DNA of 64,000 nt from the NCBI GenBank assembly GCA_039815145.1, contig JBCBZW010000009.1:24227-88226 (forward strand), given 5' to 3'. The notes under the pieces are model-generated. The model made no database searches, was not told the origin of the DNA, and saw nothing but the letters and a program-made list of their open reading frames with translations. A program made the translations under genes and the position numbers. The stretch comes from Pseudomonadota bacterium (GTDB taxonomy: Bacteria > Pseudomonadota > Gammaproteobacteria > Steroidobacterales > JBCBZW01). Of the stretch, positions 8,186 to 15,951 are shown piece after piece (the first letter of the stretch is position 1; each line of letters begins with the position of its first letter).

Positions 8186-9564
8186 CGGTCAGCGATACCG
8201 GTGTAGACGCGGTAACCCCATGGCGGCAGGGTCATCCGAAAGTCCGCGTCGATCACCTCGTCCTCGCCCGTGAAGATCTCCAGGTAGCGGCCTTCGAAGG
8301 GCGCATCCGAGAAGGTCACCGATTGCGGCTCGTCGCTGAAGTTGATGGCGACAAAGACCTTGTCCTCGGCGTTCTGCCGCACGAAGCTGAACACGGCTTC
8401 AGGCGCGGTGTTCCACACCCGCAGCATGGTGGCGCCGTGGGCACCGTTGTGCAGCGTCGTGTTGCGTTCCTTCAGATCGAACAGGGTCTCGTAGAGGTCA
8501 CCGATCGGGTGCTCGCGCCAGGTGATCGGGTCCTTCTCGAAGAAGGCCAGGCGCCGCGGATTGCCCGCCTCCTGACCGTTGTAGATGAGCGGCATGCCGT
8601 CGCCGACCACCGAGAGCACGATGGCGGCCTCGAGGCCGTCGCCGAACTTCTCGAACTGCGTGCCCTCCCAGGCATTGCTGTCATGGTTGGCGATGTAGGT
8701 CATACGGTAGGCATCGGCGGGGTAGGCGCTCTCGCGCCAGGAGTAGTAGACGAAGAGGGCGTCGAGGCCGGCGTGGCCCTGAATCACGTCGTGTACGGCC
8801 TCGTGCCAGCTCCAGGCGTAGGTGGCGTCGAAGGCTTCGGCGTGCAGGTCCCGCGATTCCCACTCGGCGAGCATGAACACGGGCTTGATGGCGTCCAGGC
8901 GCGCGCGCACCTGCTTCCAGAAGTCCAGCGGGACGAAGCCGGCCACGTCGCAGCGGTAGCCGTCGATGCCCACCTCGCGCACCCAGTAGCTCATGGCGTC
9001 CGCCATGTACTCGCGTACGCCCGCCTGTCGGTAGTCGAGGTCGATGATGTCCGACCAGTCCCACCAGGGCGTGGGGCGGTAGTCGCCCTTGTAGTCGCGG
9101 TCGTACCACTCGGGGTGCTGCTCGCGGATGGGATTGTCCCAGGCCGTGTGGTTGGCGACCCAGTCGAGGATCACGTACATGCCCTGGGCGTGGGCAGCAT
9201 CGACCAGGGCCTTCAGGTCATCGAGGGTGCCGAACTCTGGGTTGACGGCGTAGTAGTCCTTCACCGCGTAGGGGCTGCCGAGGGAGCCCTTGCGCTTCTC
9301 CTCGCCGATCGGGTGGATGGGCATCAGCCACAGGATGTCCACGCCGAGGGCCTTGAGCCGTGGCAGCTGGGCCTGCACGGCGGCAAAGGTGCCTGCCTTG
9401 GAGAACTGGCGCGTGTTGATCTGGTAGAGGCTCGCCGAACGGGTCCAGGCGGGGTGTTGCAGCTTCACGTAGGGCTGCGGCGGCGGCAACGTCACGGCGG
9501 CGGCGATGGCCAGGGTCGGCGCCAGCAGGATAGCGGCGCCGAGCAGTCGAGTGATCCGGTCCAT
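8182..9564 (-). CDS. Secreted alpha-amylase family glycoside hydrolase (GH13)
   Basis: The 460-aa protein has a signal peptide ending in Ala residues near 23, then a (beta/alpha)8 barrel with all four GH13 regions: DWVANH (about 134), GYRCDVAG with the catalytic Asp (about 206), AEWE with the acid Glu (about 234) and NHDSN with the third Asp (about 295). A short C-terminal beta domain follows and ends WGYRVYTG. The family hydrolyses or rearranges alpha-glucan linkages; export implies action on extracellular or periplasmic maltodextrins. The exact specificity (amylase, maltogenic or cyclomaltodextrinase type) is not resolved. No maltose transport or regulator genes are adjacent. Confidence 0.9.
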   Translation of the reverse strand: MDRITRLLGAAILLAPTLAIAAAVTLPPPQPYVKLQHPAWTRSASLYQINTRQFSKAGTFAAVQAQLPRLKALGVDILWLMPIHPIGEEKRKGSLGSPYAVKDYYAVNPEFGTLDDLKALVDAAHAQGMYVILDWVANHTAWDNPIREQHPEWYDRDYKGDYRPTPWWDWSDIIDLDYRQAGVREYMADAMSYWVREVGIDGYRCDVAGFVPLDFWKQVRARLDAIKPVFMLAEWESRDLHAEAFDATYAWSWHEAVHDVIQGHAGLDALFVYYSWRESAYPADAYRMTYIANHDSNAWEGTQFEKFGDGLEAAIVLSVVGDGMPLIYNGQEAGNPRRLAFFEKDPITWREHPIGDLYETLFDLKERNTTLHNGAHGATMLRVWNTAPEAVFSFVRQNAEDKVFVAINFSDEPQSVTFSDAPFEGRYLEIFTGEDEVIDADFRMTLPPWGYRVYTGIADR

Positions 9565-9617
9565 TAGGGCCCCATCGAGTGGTAGCGAGGGCTCCAGGGT
9601 AGCGAATCGGGGGCAGC

Positions 9618-9638
9618 GGGGTGACCTGTCGTCACCCC
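9618..9638 (-). terminator. Hairpin after the CotH gene
   Basis: GGGGTGAC (9618-9625) pairs perfectly with GTCACCCC (9631-9638) across a 5-nt loop, 20 nt past the minus-strand stop at 9658. There is no T-tract. It separates the CotH-domain gene from the amylase gene in the same direction. Confidence 0.5.
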
Positions 9639-9657
9639 CCTGACAGGGCGGTGGCGG

Positions 9658-12012
9658 TCAGGGCACGTCCTGCTCACACAGGTGGGGCACCTTCACGTCG
9701 CGCACGTCCACCGGCGGCGCGGCCAGCTCCGCGAGCACATCGCCCTCCCGGTTGCTGAGCCAGCTACGCAAGGTGTCCTGGAAGAAGCGCATCTCGTTCA
9801 CGGCACCTTGACCGAACAACGCCAGTAGGCGCGGGGACAGCAGCGCATCCACGCGATCGATCTCCGCCAGGTACGCGTCCGCATCCCACAGCGTGTCGAC
9901 CAACGCCTGCACCTCGGCCAGGAACAGGGCCTGGGTGTCCGGCAGGTTGTACATGCGCCGGGCGAGGGCCGAGCGGATGGCGAAGATCGACTGGCCTTCA
10001 GGGAAGAAGTCCGAGTCCATGTCCCAGGGGCCGAAGCGCATCTGGTTATCCATCGGGGAGACGTAGAAGAAGCTGTTGTTCATGTTGAAGGCGTAGCCGT
10101 CGCTGTGGGCGATGAGCGCTTCGATGGCCCAGTAGCGGACGAACCAGGGGATGTCGACGCGCGCCTCCAGCTCCGGCAGCAACGTCTCGTAGGGGGTGAA
10201 CTCCAGCACGTTGGCCAGGTCGAGGATCTCCTCGTTGCCGTCCTCGGCGGTCTCCGTGTCCGGGTCCCAGGTGTTGATCCAGGGGCCGGGCCAGAAGTCG
10301 CTGATCTCCGCCTCGAAGAGCTTGCCGAGGGGATCGTTGAAGTTGCGCGCGACGAAGGTCTCGTCCACCTCCTCCACGTTGACGTAGATGCCGAGCTCCT
10401 CGCCGTTCACGCTCACCTGGGCGAAGTTGCAGCGCGAGGCGGCGAGGCCCGCGTCGCGGTAGATCTGGAACGCCAGGCACTGCTTGACGAGCGAGGGGTC
10501 CTGGCGCGCGTTGTTCAGCGTGAGGCGGGTGACGCCGTTGATGTCACTGCCAGCGATGAAGCGGCCCAGGTCGAGCTTGAGGGCGGGTTTCTCCTCGGAG
10601 AGCGAGCCCTGGAAGCCCTTCTTGCGAATGCCGACGAGGTTGATCTGCTGTGCGCCGTCGACCGTGATATCGGCGGGGAACCAGGTGAAGGGGCTCGGCC
10701 AGGGGCGCGTGCCGCACTCGGGGTCTTCGATCAGCTCGTTGATGTCGCGGGTCTGCTCGCGCAGGGTCTGGAAGTCGGTCGGATCCATGGTGACGTCGAT
10801 CTCCACCACCCGGTCCGCGGCGTAGAGGAGATCGGTCTCGTCCTCGGGCCCCACCGCGGCCTCGCAGCTTTGGGTCACGCCGGGGGGCTGGCCCGTCTGG
10901 GCGCGCAGGATCACCGCGGCATCGAAGAGGTCGCAAAGGCCGTCACCGCTGACGTCGCACTTCGTGGGTGAGGGCAGCTGCGGGAGGATGCCGAGGGCGA
11001 AGGCGCGCACGCGCAGGCCGTCGTTCTGCAGCACCTGGCCGTCGTTGTTCACATCGCCGCACTGGCAGGCGTTGCCGATGCCGTCGGCGAGGGCGTTGCC
11101 GATGCCGCCGGTGTCGGCCTGGCCCGGGTTGGCGACGAGGGCGCAGTTGTCGTCGCAGTTTGCGGTGGCGCCGCCGATGCAGGTGGCGTCACCGACGATG
11201 CCGTTGCGGTTGCCGTCTTCGGAGATGCCGTCGAAGTCGCGGTCGGGCCAGGGCTGGTCCGTGCGCAGCGGGGTGAAGTCTTGGGCGACCTGGTCGAGGA
11301 CGCCGTTGGGGGCGCCGAAGCTCGAGGTGTTGCTGTCGTTGTAGCCGGGATCGTCGCGGCCTATGTCCGCGGCGGGGCTGGCCTGCAGGGCGAACACTTC
11401 GCGACTGTTGACGCCGATGTCCGAGGCGATGCCGTCGTCGCTGACGATGCCTTCGCCGGCGGGGCCGAACACCACGTTACCCTCAGCATCGTAGATCGTC
11501 AGCTGCCAATCATCGTTGTTGACCGGGAAGTTGTCCGCGGTGATGAACTCACCGGTACCGCCGTCTTCGGGGTTGGCCGCGTTGACGTTGATCCACCAGT
11601 CGCCGTTGGCGGGGTCGTAGGAGGGATCATCGGGCACGTCTTCGGCTACGGTGATGATCGTGCCCGCTTCCAGGCTCTGCCAGAGAGAGGCGTCCGTGAA
11701 GACCAGGCGCGGCTCCACCACACCGTCGCTGAAGATCTCGAGCTGCCAGCCGCGGATGTCGAGGCCCTCGGCCACCACCACCAGTTCGAACCAGTCGCCG
11801 CCGTTGCCCTGGACGCGGCCGAAGAAGGGATCGAAGGGCGGCGAGGTGTTGCCGTCCTCGTCGACGAACTCGTCGCCCCCGTTCAGGAAGTTTGACCCCG
11901 ACACCGCGTTGTATTCGTTCAGTACCAGGGGCTCTGCGCTGGCGATCGTAGCGATCAGTCCCATAAGGAGCAGGGGGCACTGACCTCGCCGAGGGGGTAT
12001 CCGTGTTGTCAT
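9658..12012 (-). CDS. Secreted CotH-domain protein with lamin-tail-like and type-3/dockerin-like segments
   Basis: I chose the ATG at 12012 because AGGAAG lies just upstream and a signal peptide follows (ending IASAEP); the frame is open to 12147. The 784-aa product reads in order: a lamin-tail-like beta domain opening LVLNEYNAVSG; a calcium-binding linker with DDNCALVANPGQAD and a dockerin-like pair (GDVNNDGQV, CDVSGDGLCD) near 285-380; then a CotH domain from about residue 410 to 740. In the CotH part, IRKKGFQGS, LTLNNARQDPS, YVNVEEVDE and HSDGYAFNMNNSFFY...GPWDMDSDF match the spore-coat CotH pattern. Some CotH proteins are atypical protein kinases. The exported protein probably modifies or organises surface proteins, but the substrate is unknown. 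Confidence 0.85.
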   Translation of the reverse strand: MTTRIPPRRGQCPLLLMGLIATIASAEPLVLNEYNAVSGSNFLNGGDEFVDEDGNTSPPFDPFFGRVQGNGGDWFELVVVAEGLDIRGWQLEIFSDGVVEPRLVFTDASLWQSLEAGTIITVAEDVPDDPSYDPANGDWWINVNAANPEDGGTGEFITADNFPVNNDDWQLTIYDAEGNVVFGPAGEGIVSDDGIASDIGVNSREVFALQASPAADIGRDDPGYNDSNTSSFGAPNGVLDQVAQDFTPLRTDQPWPDRDFDGISEDGNRNGIVGDATCIGGATANCDDNCALVANPGQADTGGIGNALADGIGNACQCGDVNNDGQVLQNDGLRVRAFALGILPQLPSPTKCDVSGDGLCDLFDAAVILRAQTGQPPGVTQSCEAAVGPEDETDLLYAADRVVEIDVTMDPTDFQTLREQTRDINELIEDPECGTRPWPSPFTWFPADITVDGAQQINLVGIRKKGFQGSLSEEKPALKLDLGRFIAGSDINGVTRLTLNNARQDPSLVKQCLAFQIYRDAGLAASRCNFAQVSVNGEELGIYVNVEEVDETFVARNFNDPLGKLFEAEISDFWPGPWINTWDPDTETAEDGNEEILDLANVLEFTPYETLLPELEARVDIPWFVRYWAIEALIAHSDGYAFNMNNSFFYVSPMDNQMRFGPWDMDSDFFPEGQSIFAIRSALARRMYNLPDTQALFLAEVQALVDTLWDADAYLAEIDRVDALLSPRLLALFGQGAVNEMRFFQDTLRSWLSNREGDVLAELAAPPVDVRDVKVPHLCEQDVP

Positions 12013-12319
12013 AATTCTTCCTTGAATCGCTGGTGTGGCCTGCTTGTTGTTCGCGTACCGATATTCTGCCGCTATTAGGTACGGACACGGTAGGGGAATC
12101 GCGACACGTGCGCCCGGCCGTCCAATGTCCGGACAGGCGGGGGCCAAGAACTGGGGATTCCTGAGCGTCTAACGCCTGAACTCATCGCACTTCGATAATT
12201 TCTTCGTATACCTTCGCTAACATCTTCATACGGTGTGCAACTTCTGTAGCACTCATGGTTCAGAATACACAACTCAACGACATGCTCGAGGTGCACGAAC
12301 AGTGCGTAGGAAGCCGCTA
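12013..12319. other. 307-bp divergent intergenic region
   Basis: This gap lies between the CotH gene (minus) and the exported TonB-C-like gene (plus) and must hold both promoters. It is visibly more AT-rich around 12185-12235. The frames stay open on both sides (to 12147 minus and 12233 plus), but those extensions precede better ribosome sites and signal peptides and are not counted as coding. Confidence 0.4.
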
Positions 12320-13279
12320 GTGTTCACTCCCGCCAGCCGCCGTGTTTACCTGGTGGCCTTGGCGACCCTGATCGGCATCACCGGTGCGGTGGCCAATGCG
12401 GACGAGATCGTGCCGGCGCGTTTGACGGGAGAGGCCGTGGTGCCGGCATCGCCGGAGCACGGCAAGGTGCCCGTGTCGTCGCAGTTCCGCTTCCCAGACG
12501 ACTTCCGCCCCCGCGATGAGTCCTCGAAGATCGTCTGCCAGGTGCTGGTGAGTCGGGGCGGCGAGGTGAGTGCGCGCAAGTGTGCGCAGCACGGCGGCTC
12601 CGAGCGCCTTCGCGCCTGGCTACGCAACGAGATTCTCCTCCGCCTGGAGCGCGCGCGCTTTCGCCCCGCGCAGGTGGACGGCGAGCGCGTGGCGGTGTCG
12701 ATGCCGGTTCGCGCGCTGGTGAGCTGTGACGCCGATGGTGATTGTGGCGTGGGGGTGTACCCGAACGCAGGGCTCTACACCGCCCGCTACGGCGATGCCT
12801 ACTACGCTCCGCAGGAGATCATCGACGACACGGGCACCTGGTACGACCGTTTGGTGGCTAGCGAGTACTGCGCCGCGGGCAAGGCCCGAGCGTGCAAGAA
12901 CGCCACGGCGTTCGCCTTCGGCGCCTCCGTGCGCGTGGGCAACGACGGACTGGTCAACGGCGTGGGCGTGCTGGACGGTATCGAGGCGGAAGAATTTCCC
13001 GTGGATGGCGCCTTCGCGCGTCTGGTGGAGGCCCGCTACATCCCGGCTCAGGTCGAGGGGGAGGCGATGCAGCTGCTGGTGCACACGCCCACGATCCACA
13101 AGCGGAACAGCCGTTATTTCCCGCGCAATCAGTGCCGTCGCCGATTCGAGATCGGCACCCGGCTCGGCATGGACTGTTTCACGATGCAGGAGCTCGCCGC
13201 CTACCGCCCCGACGACGAGAGCGGCTTCGCGGAAGCGCTCACCTTCTGGTTGGTCGGCGGGAGCGCCGGCGGCATCTAA
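12320..13279 (+). CDS. Exported protein with two TonB C-terminal-like domains
   Basis: The GTG at 12320 has AGGAAG six bases upstream and begins a signal peptide (ending AVANADE), giving 319 aa; the longer frame from 12233 is less likely. Two segments follow the TonB C-terminal pattern. The first has CQVLVSRGGEVSARKC then ARFRPAQVDGERV. The second has VRVGNDGLVNGVGVLDG then ARYIPAQVEGEAM. Unlike TonB, there is no proline-rich spacer and the N-terminus looks like a cleavable signal rather than an anchor. The fold call is by eye. A periplasmic role is inferred; no function is known. Several Cys residues suggest disulphides. Confidence 0.7.
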   Translation: MFTPASRRVYLVALATLIGITGAVANADEIVPARLTGEAVVPASPEHGKVPVSSQFRFPDDFRPRDESSKIVCQVLVSRGGEVSARKCAQHGGSERLRAWLRNEILLRLERARFRPAQVDGERVAVSMPVRALVSCDADGDCGVGVYPNAGLYTARYGDAYYAPQEIIDDTGTWYDRLVASEYCAAGKARACKNATAFAFGASVRVGNDGLVNGVGVLDGIEAEEFPVDGAFARLVEARYIPAQVEGEAMQLLVHTPTIHKRNSRYFPRNQCRRRFEIGTRLGMDCFTMQELAAYRPDDESGFAEALTFWLVGGSAGGI

Positions 13280-13305
13280 GGCCCCACGGGTAGCGCGTGG
13301 CCCTT

Positions 13306-13340
13306 CCCCGGTCGGGGTCGCGCGTTGCCCACCTTTTTTT
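13306..13340 (+). terminator. Possible rho-independent terminator with T7 tract
   Basis: CCCCG (13306-13310) and CGGGG (13313-13317) form a short stem, possibly extended by outer GCGCG/CGCGC, and a run of seven T residues is at 13334-13340. The distance from stem to T-run (about 16 nt) is longer than usual. It lies between convergent genes ending at 13279 and 13350. Confidence 0.35.
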
Positions 13341-13349
13341 GGACGGACG

Positions 13350-13922
13350 CTAGTGCGCCTTACCGCGCAGGCGGGCGACGAACAGGTTGGTCGCCCGATC
13401 GAAGTCCTCCACCCTTCCTGACGCGCGGCCGTGCAGTTGCGCGCCCTCGACCAGCGCCAGCAGGGCGCTCGCCTCTTCTCGCGGGTCACTCGCGTCCGGC
13501 AGGTTGCCCAGCGAGATCGCGTCCTGGATCACCGCCTCCAGCCAATCGATGCTCTCGCCGTGAAAGGCGTTCAGGGACTCGCGCACCTGTTCGCTGAGTC
13601 GGTCGGGGCTCAAGGCGAGGGACACGCACAAACACAGCATGCCGCCCTCGCCCAGCGCCTGGCGGTAGTGGGCCACGTAGCGGCTCAGCTTATCCCCGGG
13701 GTCCAAGGCAGACCCGTCTACCTCATCGCGGAACGCCTGGTTGGCCTCGCGATAGCGGGTCACCAGCGCCATCGCCAGATCCGCCTTGGTGGGGAAGTGG
13801 TAGTGGATGCTGGCCTTCTTGATGCCCACGCTCGCCGCCAGATCGGCGTAGCTGAAGCCGTCGTAGCCCCGTTCGCGGGCCGCGCGCTCCGCGGCGTCGA
13901 GGAGCTGAGTCTTGGTGTCCAT
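13350..13922 (-). CDS. TetR/AcrR family transcriptional regulator
   Basis: The 190-aa protein begins with a TetR helix-turn-helix (residues about 5-50). It includes LLDAAERAARERGYDGFSYADLAASVGIKKASIHYHFPTK-type spacing, with the recognition helix ending YHFPTKADL. An all-helical ligand domain fills the rest. It is divergent from the GST/cupin genes, and a palindrome overlapping their likely promoter is the obvious operator, so it is probably their repressor. The ligand is unknown; an electrophile or toxic organic compound is plausible from the GST target. A local regulator with one short divergent target operon is the usual TetR arrangement. Confidence 0.9.
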   Translation of the reverse strand: MDTKTQLLDAAERAARERGYDGFSYADLAASVGIKKASIHYHFPTKADLAMALVTRYREANQAFRDEVDGSALDPGDKLSRYVAHYRQALGEGGMLCLCVSLALSPDRLSEQVRESLNAFHGESIDWLEAVIQDAISLGNLPDASDPREEASALLALVEGAQLHGRASGRVEDFDRATNLFVARLRGKAH

Positions 13923-13998
13923 GTGGCTCTAGGATTCCTGAGAGTGTTCATCGAATCAATGGGCTAGGAGGGACCGAGGTCGGGGCGCGCAGGTCTGC

Positions 13999-14038
13999 TT
14001 GCAACCCTTGGGCATCTTCTCTACCATCTAGTAGGTAG
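13999..14038 (+). promoter_or_regulatory. Promoter and TetR-type operator for the GST/cupin operon
   Basis: A -35-like TTGCAA (13999-14004) is followed after 17 bp by TACCAT (14022-14027), a 4/6 match to the -10 box. The interrupted palindrome CTACCATCTAGTAGGTAG (14021-14038) covers the -10 element; its half-sites agree at 8 of 10 positions around a central CTAG. Repressor binding there would block RNA polymerase. Function is inferred from position and symmetry. Confidence 0.55.
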
Positions 14039-14064
14039 ATAGCATTCACCCAAGGAGTACCCCC

Positions 14065-14685
14065 ATGAAGATCTACGATGTAGAAGGTTTCCCCAACCCG
14101 GCCCGCGTGCGCATCGCCCTTGCGGAGAAGGGCGCCACGGAGCAGGTGGAGTTCGTCCCGGTGGACCTCATGAACGGTGAGCACCGCACCGACGCCTTCC
14201 GCGCCCGCAACCCCGATGCCACCGTGCCCTACGCCGAGCTCGAGTGCGGCACATGCATCTCCCAGTGCACCGCCATCACGGAGTACATCGACGGTCACTT
14301 CGATGGCCCATCGCTGTTCGGCGAGACGCCGAAGCAGCGCGCGGTCACCCAGATGATGAATCTGCGCGCCGAGGCCGGCCTGATGGACGCGGTGGGTGCC
14401 TACTTCCACCACGCCACGCCGGGCTTGGGTCCCGATCTCGAGACCTACCAGAATCAGGACTGGGGCCAGAAGCGCAAGCAGGTGGCGCAGGACACGATGC
14501 GCTACCTCGACGGTGTGCTGGAAGACCAGCCGTACCTCGCCGGCGATAGCTTCACCGTGGCCGACATCACCGCCTTCGCGGGCCTCGCCTTCGCTGATTT
14601 CGCGAAGGTGGAGATTCCGGAGGAGCTCAACAACCTGCGTGCCTGGCGTGATCGCGTGGCGTCGCGTCCCAGCATCGCCGGCTGA
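14065..14685 (+). CDS. Glutathione S-transferase family protein
   Basis: The 206-aa protein starts with an ATG preceded by AAGGAG. It has a thioredoxin-like N-terminal domain (KIYDVEGFPNPARVRIALAEKG) with the cis-Pro segment DATVPYAEL and the following ISQCTAITEYID that binds the glutathione gamma-glutamyl part. An all-helical C-terminal domain carries the family N-capping motif FTVADITAFAGL. The family conjugates glutathione to electrophiles or acts as a thiol isomerase or peroxidase. The catalytic residue in the first helix is not the classical Tyr; Ser or Cys types are possible. A cupin gene follows 30 nt later, and a TetR gene is divergent, which suggests inducible detoxification. Confidence 0.9.
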   Translation: MKIYDVEGFPNPARVRIALAEKGATEQVEFVPVDLMNGEHRTDAFRARNPDATVPYAELECGTCISQCTAITEYIDGHFDGPSLFGETPKQRAVTQMMNLRAEAGLMDAVGAYFHHATPGLGPDLETYQNQDWGQKRKQVAQDTMRYLDGVLEDQPYLAGDSFTVADITAFAGLAFADFAKVEIPEELNNLRAWRDRVASRPSIAG

Positions 14686-14715
14686 TCGAAGGCATCAGGG
14701 AAGGAGGAAGTCCCC

Positions 14716-15399
14716 GTGGAACTCAACGCCGATTTCTCCCAGCGTGTGCTGCTGCACGCGGACGAGTTGTCGTGGCAGCCCTCGCCCATGGCGGGGGTGG
14801 ACCGTCGCATGCTCGATCGCATCGGCGATGAGGTGGCCCGCGCCACCACCATCGTGCGCTACGCGCCCGGCAGTCACTTCAGCCCCCATGCGCACGGGGG
14901 TGGCGAGGAGTTCATCGTGCTGGACGGTGTGTTCCAGGACGAACACGGGGATTTTCCTGCGGGTGCCTACGTGCGCAATCCGCCGACCTCCCGTCACACC
15001 CCGGGCTCCGCGCCGGGCTGTGTGATCTTCGTCAAGCTCTGGCAGTTCGATCCCGCGGATCGCACGCCCGTGATGATCGACATGAACAAGATGGCGAGCG
15101 TCGAGGCCCGGGATCGACAGGGCGTGTCAGTGATGCCCCTGTTCGAGGATGCGCGCGAATCGGTGCGGGTGGAGACGTGGGCGCCGGGCCAGGAGGTGAC
15201 TCTCGATCTGCCCGGCGGCGGGGAGTTCCTCGTTCTCGAGGGCGGCTTCGACGAGTCTCGCGATCGCTTGCGCCAGCACTCCTGGCTACGGCTACCGATA
15301 GGTCGTCGGTTGTCAGCGGTGGCGGGCGCGCACGGGGCTCGCGTGTGGACGAAGGTCGGTCATTTGCCCTTCGCCGAGGCGCCGGCGGTCGGCGCCTGA
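14716..15399 (+). CDS. ChrR-like cupin domain protein
   Basis: The GTG start at 14716 has a strong AAGGAGGAAG upstream. The 227-aa product contains a cupin barrel with metal-ligand pattern [18 protein letters not shown] (about residues 54-72) and a downstream RHTPGS, as in ChrR cupins that oppose sigma factor RpoE-type proteins. A second degenerate cupin-like repeat ([20 protein letters not shown] near 155) lacks the histidines, so the protein looks bicupin with one metal site. No sigma-factor gene or ChrR anti-sigma N-terminus is present, so a metal-dependent enzyme or sensor is more likely than an anti-sigma factor. It is cotranscribed with the GST gene. Confidence 0.85.
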   Translation: MELNADFSQRVLLHADELSWQPSPMAGVDRRMLDRIGDEVARATTIVRYAPGSHFSPHAHGGGEEFIVLDGVFQDEHGDFPAGAYVRNPPTSRHTPGSAPGCVIFVKLWQFDPADRTPVMIDMNKMASVEARDRQGVSVMPLFEDARESVRVETWAPGQEVTLDLPGGGEFLVLEGGFDESRDRLRQHSWLRLPIGRRLSAVAGAHGARVWTKVGHLPFAEAPAVGA

Positions 15400-15403
15400 T
15401 CGC

Positions 15404-15946
15404 TCATAGGCCGAGTACGTGGAGCCCGTCCTCTGGCGAGTTTGCGCGCCACGCGCGCAGGCGGCGCGCAGACGTTTGCGTGAGGTCGAGCAGTCGCTTC
15501 CGCGTGCCGTTGAAGTCCGCTTCGAAGGCTTGATCTACATTGGCCGCTGAGAGGGAGAACCAGTAGTTGTCCACCTGGGTGTCGTCGGCGGCGTCCTGTA
15601 GGTTCTGCGCAAGCGTCTCCAGCCGCGCGGTGAAGGCCTCGAACACGGCCGTACCGTAGTGAAGAAACGAATAGGGCGTGTAGCTGTCGAGGGCGTCGAG
15701 TAGCGGGGAGAGCAGGTCGAAGGTGGGAGGGGTGTAGTACAGGGCAGCCCCGTTCCAGCAGGTTCTGTCTCGCAGGTGATCGGGCACGAGTTCGATGTAG
15801 CCGGTGTGCGAAAGGGCTGCCGGGTCCTCAATGGCCACGGCGTACTGCTCATCGGCCCACGCGCGCAGCGGTGACGAATCCTGACGGTCGTAGGCGCCGG
15901 GGCCTTCGGCATCGCCGAGTGGTGGCTTGCGGCTGCTCCCAGTCAT
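15404..15946 (-). CDS. Unknown 180-aa protein, last gene of the AraC/serine hydrolase run
   Basis: I do not recognise this protein. The ATG at 15946 lies 5 nt after the stop of the lipoprotein gene, so the two are very probably translated from one mRNA. There is no signal peptide or membrane segment. The sequence is helical in its second half, with a region rich in Trp, Tyr and Phe (DNYWFSLSAANVDQAFEADF) and a basic stretch near the C-terminus. Composition and codon use look like neighbouring real genes. A cytoplasmic partner of the upstream lipoprotein is only a guess. Confidence 0.65.
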   Translation of the reverse strand: MTGSSRKPPLGDAEGPGAYDRQDSSPLRAWADEQYAVAIEDPAALSHTGYIELVPDHLRDRTCWNGAALYYTPPTFDLLSPLLDALDSYTPYSFLHYGTAVFEAFTARLETLAQNLQDAADDTQVDNYWFSLSAANVDQAFEADFNGTRKRLLDLTQTSARRLRAWRANSPEDGLHVLGL

Positions 15947-15951
15947 GCGCC

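Noticed and set aside
7687..9567. 626-aa open frame on the plus strand
   Set aside because: It covers the antisense of the GH13 amylase and the out-of-frame end of the PepSY-TM gene. No domain, ribosome site or conserved pattern.
14716..15399. ChrR anti-sigma factor
   Set aside because: No anti-sigma N-terminal domain and no adjacent RpoE-type sigma-factor gene; only the cupin part is present.
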